Source: Cladorhizidae sp. MBARI D1340-BT2 (taxonomy: Eukaryota; Porifera; Demospongiae; Poecilosclerida; Cladorhizidae). From it: 64,000 bases of DNA. Both the position numbers and the translations under genes were made by a program. Where the stretch lies: contig JAQNBH010000017.1 in NCBI GenBank assembly GCA_028752905.1, positions 30,571,283-30,635,282 on the forward strand, in the 5' to 3' direction. Of the stretch, positions 56,627 to 64,000 are shown in pieces; the first letter of the stretch is position 1, and each line of letters begins with the position of its first letter. The notes beneath the pieces were generated by a model. That model had not been told where the DNA came from and did not search any database. It saw only the letters and a list, made by a program, of their open reading frames with translations.

Positions 56627-57300
56627 TCACCTATTTGGTACCAGGACTGATTTACATTTCGCGAGAAGATGATCTTCTGAAAACTGATCTGCAGGTAATG
56701 AGCACATCTGCTTGAAAGTTGTAGTAGAGTGCCAAGGCAAGTTGAGAACCTGAAAGTTAATGAAGTGGTCTGACATACTGTGGGGTGATTTGTTCAGATA
56801 TATCACAGATTCTGTTTGGCTGGTTACTGAATACCAGGTCAAGTGTGTTGCCTACTTTGTGAGTTGGTATTTTCATCAGCTGGATACAGTTCAGTGAGAA
56901 AATGCCTCGCAAAAAAGGGAGCCTGACTGAGATGAAGAGGACAGTTACCTACCAGAATTAGACGAGCTTCACCAACTGACAGGGATGTGATGGTGTTAAT
57001 TATTTCTTGGTATGGCTCAACTGGATTACGGGGTGGCACATATATTCCAAGTAACAGAGGAGTGGGAGAGGTAAGGATGCTGACTGCAAGGAGTTCTTTT
57101 GTAGTACTGTACATAGACTTGAGGACAATATGAGAGATAATTTTGTTTGAGACTGCCACAAGCACACCACCTCCTCGGCTGCCTCTATCTCTGTGTAAAA
57201 TATTATAACTTGTCGGGATTTATTTCCTGATCTGAGATCAATTCTGAGAGCCTGGTCTCCATTATAACTATGACTTGAGGTGAGTTGCCAAACACTGGAT
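56627..57300 (-). pseudogene. APE LINE endonuclease relic (third LINE family)
   Basis: The minus strand reads VIVIMETRLSELISDQEINP (about 57210-57270), then RGGGVLVAVSNKIISHIVL, LLLGIYVPPRNPVEPYQEII and RLILVGN (56839-57165). After a shift come LDLVFSNQPNRICDI and a SDHF-like segment (56627-56842). These are the successive APE endonuclease motifs of a LINE. The RT is absent, so only the 5' coding part remains. Confidence 0.68.
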
Positions 57301-58459
57301 TGATAAATTATTGTAAATACTTCGAGAATTCCAGAGACAGATATTGAGGCCAGATGCTTGAGCTAATCATTGAGTGTGTGTTAGGGGTAGACATGAGGAA
57401 AAGACACTTTGAATTGGTATGTTGAGAAGTGGCGAGGTCAATTGAATGCAGAGAAGGGTTAAGATTATCGAGGTGGAGCCAGTGAAGTTGCACTGTCAGG
57501 ACAAGATTGAGATGGAGCTGTTAAATATATTTCAGGAATCAAGGGAGAGAGTGACAGAGGTGGAGCGGCAGTTGGCACATCACCAGAAATTGACACCTTG
57601 TGTTGCATGGGAGAAGAACGGTCGCCAGGAGTGGACTGGCTGCTAGGAAGTGGGTCTGGTGTATCACCTGAACAGACATATAAGACACATGTGGTCACTA
57701 GGAGCAGACTGACAACTAGGAGGGTCTGACGGAGTTATTAGCTACTTGGTGTTTGTTTTGGGCAACAAACAAATTGGTGGGTTCTTGCTATGGGGGGCTT
57801 GATATGGGGACTTGATACAGATAATCTTTAGAAGCTATCTCAAAATACTCGGTACTTATAATCAGTTTGACAAGAATAGGATGTGGTTTATGTGCCGACT
57901 TATTGAATTTACCAAGCCTGAAGCAATCGGTTATTGAGGTGGTGACTAATAAGATGATCCAGGCTTGAGAGGGTGCTGGCAGCATTGTTGCTGCCTGGGT
58001 AATCCATCCTGGCATTCTTCGATGCCATAAACTGAATTTCCTATCTGAGATGAGCTAGATTTGGACGGTATTGAGTTGGTCAAGTCTGCTGGAAATGATT
58101 GATTTTGTTGACTCATATTAGTACCTTGACAAATGTTTCCTGGGAGATCGTAGAGGAAAAGGCAGTCTGCACTGCACAGGAGTATATATTCTAGTCTGGT
58201 CATGGAGTCCTCTTGGTCTGTGCAGAAGTACTCTTCAGTAGCTTAACCATGGTTTCTTCTAGTTTTGAAAGATGACATTGTCAGGGGTCACTATTGCTTA
58301 AACCATCACAGTGGTGATGAATCCACTCTTGACAACTGCCACACACAAAATGTAGATTCTTGGGCTGGCTTCTTTTTGGAATGTGTCATTGATGACATCA
58401 TTGATGATTTTTCCCACATGATTTTTCCCACAAATAGGATAAATGCAAGAGATCTATCT

Positions 58460-58493
<34 letters not shown>

Positions 58494-59282
58494 GCCTTCA
58501 CCTTGGAATAAGTCTATAAAGACTGCTTAAAAAGGAGCTCACCAAAACACCCTTTTCAGCCAATGTCTCCCCCTTTTATAACTTAGCTATTTACGTATGT
58601 GTTACTTGTATCTAACAGCATCATTTGGGTATTTGGAATGGTTGACATCTCCCATACACAAGCATTACCTGCACTTCAGTCTAGAGGTTACAGTATATAT
58701 AATTATATATAGCTATATCAGAACTGGTGTAATCCTCCATCCCTAATCCAAGTAAACAACCTACAACTTAAAATTATTTAACAAACGCTATTGGGATTAA
58801 CCTGCTATATAATCATCTCAAACCTGCTTAGCAATGGTTTGGTGTACATACGATTCTAAATGGTAAAGGGTCATTTAACTGGTTGTGGTTTGCAGTCTCG
58901 CTTCCTTTCCTTTTTCCTTTTTAACAGGTCCATCCAGTAAGTTGCATACTATAAATATATTAAAAAAATTGTTCAAAAGACACACACAGTCATCACATAA
59001 CCATGTCCATTTGAAGGAAGGTATACCTGACCCAGTTCATTATGAACTCTGCCCATTTGTTCTCCAGGACGAGTCTAGTGGAGGGACTTCTTGGACTTAC
59101 AAGGTTTGACGATGATCTTATCGATGGGCTTAATGAGAGGAACACCAGGGTAATAGGGTGGCATTGACAGAGTGTGATAATTATAAACATGAAATGTGTT
59201 GCTGACAAAGCCAAAAGAAGCCATCTTTGTTCGATGAATGTGGTCATAAAAATGTATTTTCAGTCTTCTCTCCCCAAACTAA
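57301..59282. other. About 2 kb without a recognised gene; 31-base G tract at 58460-58490
   Basis: Frames at 57446-58203 have no recognisable domains. A pure G run of 31 bases lies at 58460-58490. A short minus-strand frame ending near 59080 (…MPPYYPGVPLIKPIDKI…) is preceded by a pyrimidine-rich CAG and could be a last exon of the next gene, but phases do not fit clearly. Confidence 0.5.
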
Positions 59283-60486
59283 CTATACATCTCCAGTACT
59301 TTGACCCAAGGGGCATGCCTCTGGTATTTCCCGCTGAACATTTGTGTCTGGCACCTCTACTTCCGAGGGTGTAGGTGTGGTTTTCTTTGAGGTTGCCGTG
59401 ACAGCCACTGCACTCAAGGAAGAGATACCCTTGAGTAGTCTGTCCTTGAGCAGAGAGGGCGGTATCTTCTTGGATGTGGCTAGGTGCTCGCTGCTCAGAT
59501 ACGGAGCAAGTCCTCGGGCTTCCAAGTTGATGTCGCGCAAGATGGAGTTGAGGTCAGAGAGTTCATGCTCGCTACGCTTGAGGTTGGAGTTCACAGTCTA
59601 AACACATTGTTGAAAAGACAAACAACAAAAACTGATCCTCAGAATGATATTCATATTATGTAGTCTCCCTACACACATACTCACACACTCCCTCACATAC
59701 ACAACACACACAAGATAATACAACTATACCACAGCATTAATTAATAAGAAGCTATAAAGCTAAGCAATTTAGCCATTGAATTTATACAACATAGATGAAA
59801 GGGTGGGTGGGGTAGGGGAGGAGTCTTGTAGATCTTCCAAGAGCTAGGATGACCAGCTTTCCCTTATTAGAGGCTCATAATATTTCTACCCCTTAACAAC
59901 AAATCAACACCATATTATATTCGACCAAGTTTCCTCTAAACTAAGTATCTACTCTGCAACGAGTACAGCAGAGCATTATATTACATGCTACACACACCGC
60001 TGGCTGTTCAAGCAATTGAGCACCTAATCTTTTTGTTATTCACCTACTTCACTGCCTCTGTTTGGCGAGCATCGACCATTATTACGTCTTCTCGTGCTCA
60101 AAAGTCAATGTTTGTAAATGGACGTCCATGTCTGATGCTCTTCAAGTTATGCTCTACAACATTAAAAACATTTGCCATCTCTTCTAGATAGCGTATACAC
60201 TACCAGGCAAACCTAACTTAAAAGAAATTGATTACTGCGTATGAGCTTACTTGCTAAGTGGCCTGCTCAGAGTCAAGCACCAAAGTTTCTTGCCAACTGT
60301 TGCTTGAACAACCAACCTTTGTGGTGTTGGTGCATGCTACTGACCTCAATGGTGCCCTGGGCTTTGCTGAGGTTATTATTGACAAGTGTAAGGTTTCTAC
60401 AAGTGATGCTATAGAGCTTCAGTATCCGGTCTACGATATTCTTCCTCAGACTCTGGTTCTTCTCCCTCAGTTTCTTGTGTAGCAAC
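59283..60486 (-). CDS. Two exons of a small coiled-coil protein, possibly BLOC-1 subunit 3 (partial)
   Basis: Exon A is 60486-60345, after a pyrimidine-rich acceptor (TTTCCTGCATTACCGCCAG) and before a good donor (GAG then GTCAGT). Exon B is 59597-59283, after TGTTTAG and ending at TAG. Both joins are phase 0, so LLHKKLREKNQSL...NLSKAQGTIE continues into TVNSNLKRSEHELSDLNSIL. The product is two helical segments plus a Ser/Thr-rich tail. Spacing and residues (LL..+L.E....L; Y; L...L..AQ; then L..L...L..I) resemble BLOC1S3, a subunit of the complex for lysosome-related organelle biogenesis. The resemblance is from memory and weak. The start exon was not found. Confidence 0.42.
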
Positions 60487-60882
60487 CTGGCGGTAATGCA
60501 GGAAACAGGACAAGTCACAGCAAAATCATACCCTTGGAACAGTGTGCCCCTACACCATTCTCACCATACCAGAATAGAGCACTGATCTTCGATCAAGTTC
60601 GAAGTGTATAAATACTTCACTGATGTGCAACAGTTCGTAGTTATTACAATGTACTATAGTCAGGCGGATATGTGCACTGAAATACAACAATTGTTCCCTT
60701 TTGGGTTACAAGTGTCAAACTTGGTATAAGTAAAGATTATGGTATTAGAAACAGTTTTGGAAGTGGAGCCACCTGCAAAAATGTTTTGATATGAAGATTT
60801 TGCAGCATTTTTAGAAAGTACTTTCAACCTCATATTAACGGTTTGCGCGAGGATTAAAAATATCGCGCTCTATTTACTTTCA
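60487..60882. other. Intergenic, with CGCG-containing near-palindromes
   Basis: GCGCGAGGATTAAAAATATC followed by GCGC (60844-60868) forms an imperfect inverted repeat, and GCGCGAAATTAAAAACGCGA follows at about 60884-60903. The CpG-rich motifs stand out from the AT-rich surroundings and look like the end of a DNA transposon or a CpG promoter. Confidence 0.4.
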
Positions 60883-63800
60883 ATGCGCGAAATTAAAAAC
60901 GCGAAAATAGTTTCGTCAAATTTGCATTGGGAGAAAATGTCCAAGAGCTACCAGTTTGTGGATCCTCAGCAGCCTGGTCCATCAAGGGAGACACCTATAA
61001 AGACTAATTGGAACAGGTGTGTACTTTGTCAAGAAGAAACCTCTGAGGCCTGGCAATGCCCGGCCAAATCCAAACGCCATGATGTTGGTGCTGGACAGGG
61101 GTACTCGACCCTTTCTACAAGTATCCTCCGCTTCAGTGAGCTAAATCAGTTGCCCATGCCAATAGATTTGACTCGTCTGGATGAAGGAAATGGTATGGAA
61201 GCTACTTTCAAGGAGCACATGGTCAAGTGGCATAAATCATGTCACACGAAGTTCAACATCACGAAACTAAGAAGAGCAGAGAAAAAAAACACGGCCCCTG
61301 AAGATAGTGACTCCGACTATTCAGTACCCAGGAAGAAGATTTGTATAAGTCGCTCTAATGAGTCCGTAACAAGGGACTCTTGTTTTTTTTGTGAAGGCAC
61401 ATCTGAGCCACTTCGTGTAGCAGCAACTTTTAAGCTGGACAATCGTGTTCGACAGTCTGCCTTAGCTTTGCAAGATGGGAAACTTCTTGCCAAACTCAGT
61501 GCTGGAGACTTGATGGCGCAAGAAGCCAAATACCATCCATTTTGCTTGGTATCCCTCTACAAGAAAGCTAAATCACAAGATGATCACAAGCAGGATGATG
61601 ATGACAAGATCAACCATAGCATTGCTCTAGCAGAGTTACTTGCACACATTGAAGAAGCAAGAACGGATGAAAGTGTGGCTCCAGTTCTCAAACTTGCAGA
61701 TCTTGTGAAACTCTATGCTGCTCGACTACAGCAGCTCGGAGTAAAGCAGCCAAATCGCCTTAATAGTACAAAGCTTAAAGATTGTATTCTTTCCCATTTA
61801 CCAGACCTCAGTGCTCACAGAGAGGGTCGTAATGTGCTTCTTGCATTCACCAGTGATGTGGGATCAGCTCTGCGTAAGGCATGTGATGCAGATTATGATG
61901 ATGAAGCTATTTGTCTGGCGAGAGCGGCCAAGATTGTACGGAGAGAAATGCTCAAATTGCAATCAACATTTACTGGCACATTTGACAAGGACTGTCAAGT
62001 GAAGTCGGTACCCCACTCACTGTTAGCACTAGTGTCCATGATCCATAATGGCCCTAGCATCAAGTCTCAAGGGGTTGATGGTTTGTCTCAAGCAAACCTC
62101 AGTGTAGCCCAGCTGCTACAGTACAACAGTTTTGTTAGACACCGGTCTGAAATTGCTGGTGTTCATCACAACAAAGCTAGAGAAACCCCACTGCCCATAT
62201 ACATTATTGGTCTCACCATTCATGCACGGACACGGAAGCGTGATGTGATAGACACTATGTTTGATCTTTGGCTATCCATCTCTTATGATCGGGTGTTAGA
62301 GATATCCACAGCAATGGGTAATCGTGTATGTGAACAATACCATTGTGATGCTGCAGTGTGTCCACCAAATTTGCATCAGTTTTTATTCACAACAGCAGCA
62401 GTCGATAATATTGACCATAACCCCAGTTCTACCACTGCCACCGGTTCGTTTCATGGAACTGGAATATCACTTTTCCAGCATCCAAATGAGCATAGCAGTG
62501 GACTTGATCGCAGAGAACATCGTATCTTAGTGAAAAAGACATCCAGCACCAAGAGAGTGTCAGAGCTTCCACAGTCATACACCAATGTGTGCCCGTTACA
62601 GCTTCCAAGGAAAGACCCACCAATCCCTAAAGTTGATGGTCCAGTCAACAGTGATGGCCAAGCTACTAACCAGGCATTACATGAGGAGATTAGGTTAGTA
62701 TGCATGCGCACCCTCTAATTATCAAACATTGATGTGATGTTAAAATTAATGTCTTGGTGTAGGTGGTTAGAGGCAGTAGAGCAGAAATATCTAGAAGATG
62801 TCCACCTGGATAGCAATATATCTTGGGCAGCTTACCATGCAAATCTGCAGCCAGCACAGAATTGCCCTCCTACCATTACTGCTATGTTGCCTTTGTTTCC
62901 TGACGATTCCAAGAGTGTTGCAATGATACGTCACTCTATGGATATGATCAAGAAAGCTGTGCAGGAGCTCAACCCTAGTCAAGTCCCAGTCATCACTGTG
63001 GATAAGCCACTTTATGCCATAGCGAAGTTAATACAGTGGAACTGGCCAGACACTTATGGAGAGAATCATTTCATCACAATCCTGGGAGGATTGCACATTG
63101 AAATGGCTGCACTCAACGTGATTGGAGACTGGCTGGAAGACAGTGGCTGGGTAGAAGCCCTTGTTCAGGCAAAGGTGGCATCTACAGGGACTGCAGTCTT
63201 TTTTGAAGGCATCACATGTTACACGAACAAGACATGCGCATCAAGTGACAGCCAGTAGCTTGTATATCTTACTGAAGAAGTCCTATGCTTGCTACATGAA
63301 GTCGCTGGAGCCTGGAGATCAACAAGAAGTGTTCGAAGAATGGTGTGCTAGATGCAAACAAGAAGCACCTCAGTTCTATTTCTGGTACACAACTCTATAG
63401 CTTGAGCTACTTGTCTTGACATTCATCAAGTCATTGCGAACAGGAAATTTCACTCTGTATGTGGATAGCCTAACAAAGCTTGCACCATGGTTTTTTATCT
63501 TGGACCATACAAACTATGCTAGATGGGTGCCAGTTCACATACGTGACATGGCCAATCTGAGTACAGCCCATCCACAGGTAGCTGTTGAATTCAACAATGG
63601 CAACTTCACTGTTCACAAAACGAGAAGGGTTTTCTCAGCTATGGCCATCGACCAGGCACATGAGCAGAACAACTGTGCCATCAAGAGTGACGGTGGAGCT
63701 GTTGGGCTCACTCAATCTCCTGAAGCTCTCAGACGATGGATGGTGGCTGGACCTGAGATGGTAAGGATGACATCAGAATTTGAAGCATCTGTTCTCAAGA

Positions 63801-64000
63801 AGACTACAATAGATCAACGACACCACGAGAAGACCAGAAGTTCCCAGGTACTGTTTGCTCAACAAGTTCAAAGTATGGTAGAAGTGGTTGAAGAAATGGG
63901 TAATCCATTTCTGGAAGAAACCAAAGACCTATTGAAACTGGATACAAGGGACATTATTGACCCAGCTGTGGTGTCATCGGTTTGTAGTGCTGAGGAGAAA
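60883..64000 (+). CDS. Large zinc-module protein of unknown function, partial at window end, with two lesions
   Basis: Exon 1 (60883-62693) joins exon 2 at 62763 across a 69-bp GT-AG intron (…EEIR/WLEAVEQ…), phase preserved. Met 60940 (MSKSYQFVD) is a likelier start than 60883. Two similar Cys/His modules open the protein: CVLCQEETSEAWQCPAK...WHKSCHTKF and CFFCEGTSEP...YHPFCLVSLY (about residues 47-125 and 169-230). Later conserved-looking blocks are VDNIDHNPSSTTATGSFHGT, ILGGLHIEMAAL, LDHTNYARWVPVHIRDM and IDQAHEQNNCAIKSDGGAVG. Frame shifts in a T run at about 63200, and TAG stands in frame at 63398-63400; beyond that it is open to 64000. Similar proteins are abundant in marine invertebrates. 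Function is unknown; a transposon origin is likely. Confidence 0.68.

Noticed and set aside
57446..58203. Several 60-85-codon frames on both strands
   Set aside because: No domains recognised and no consistent exon structure; possibly degraded 5' part of the LINE at 56.6-57.3 kb, but not supportable.

Overview
The window looks like nuclear DNA of an early-branching animal, most likely a demosponge, though the species cannot be proved from sequence alone. The grounds are very short GT-AG introns (56-87 bp), AT-rich intergenic DNA with long pure G tracts, and many transposable elements: restriction-like-endonuclease (RLE) LINEs, APE-type LINEs, several hAT families, pogo/Tigger, Penelope-like and integrase-bearing elements. 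Nothing bacterial is seen: no operons and no CRISPR array. Most long open frames are transposon relics or readings of tandem repeats.

Layout. 1-10.5 kb: three minus-strand copies of one RLE-type LINE, each lying in a (TCAC)n microsatellite; copy 3 carries a short Penelope-like fragment with a hammerhead-ribozyme-like core. 10.7-14.0 kb: three different minisatellites in a row (24 bp, 25-26 bp, about 66 bp with poly-G) plus a small fourth array. 14.0-14.1 kb: one candidate exon. 14.8-17.7 kb: a hAT element with terminal repeats and a broken transposase. 20.4-21.6 kb: a pogo/Tigger relic. 23.4-27.0 kb: a hAT relic interrupted by a second, BED-finger hAT element. 27.6-31.1 kb: a unit bounded by 13-bp direct repeats and a perfect 35-bp inverted repeat, holding a MITE and an APE LINE. 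31.9-33.7 kb: an intact-looking four-exon SLC46-like transporter gene. 35.5-41.5 kb: a second APE LINE, an RLE element split into two inverted halves, and LINE fragments. 41.5-47.4 kb: a 42-bp minisatellite, a hAT relic and another RLE LINE. 48.1 kb: a Penelope-like RT fragment. 48.9-50.8 kb: a second SLC46-like gene in convergent orientation to the first. 51.5-57.3 kb: a minisatellite, an integrase relic, a hAT relic and a LINE endonuclease relic. 59.3-60.5 kb: two phase-compatible exons of a small coiled-coil protein, possibly BLOC-1 subunit 3. 60.9-64.0 kb: a large, poorly characterised zinc-module protein that runs off the window, with one intron, one frameshift and one stop.

The host genes that can be defended are the two SLC46-like transporters, the coiled-coil gene and perhaps the last large gene. 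The transporters share exon lengths and intron phases, so they are paralogues from a local duplication, now separated by about 15 kb of mobile-element debris. Everything was read by eye from the sequence and its translations. Family names rest on remembered motifs, and no database search was run.
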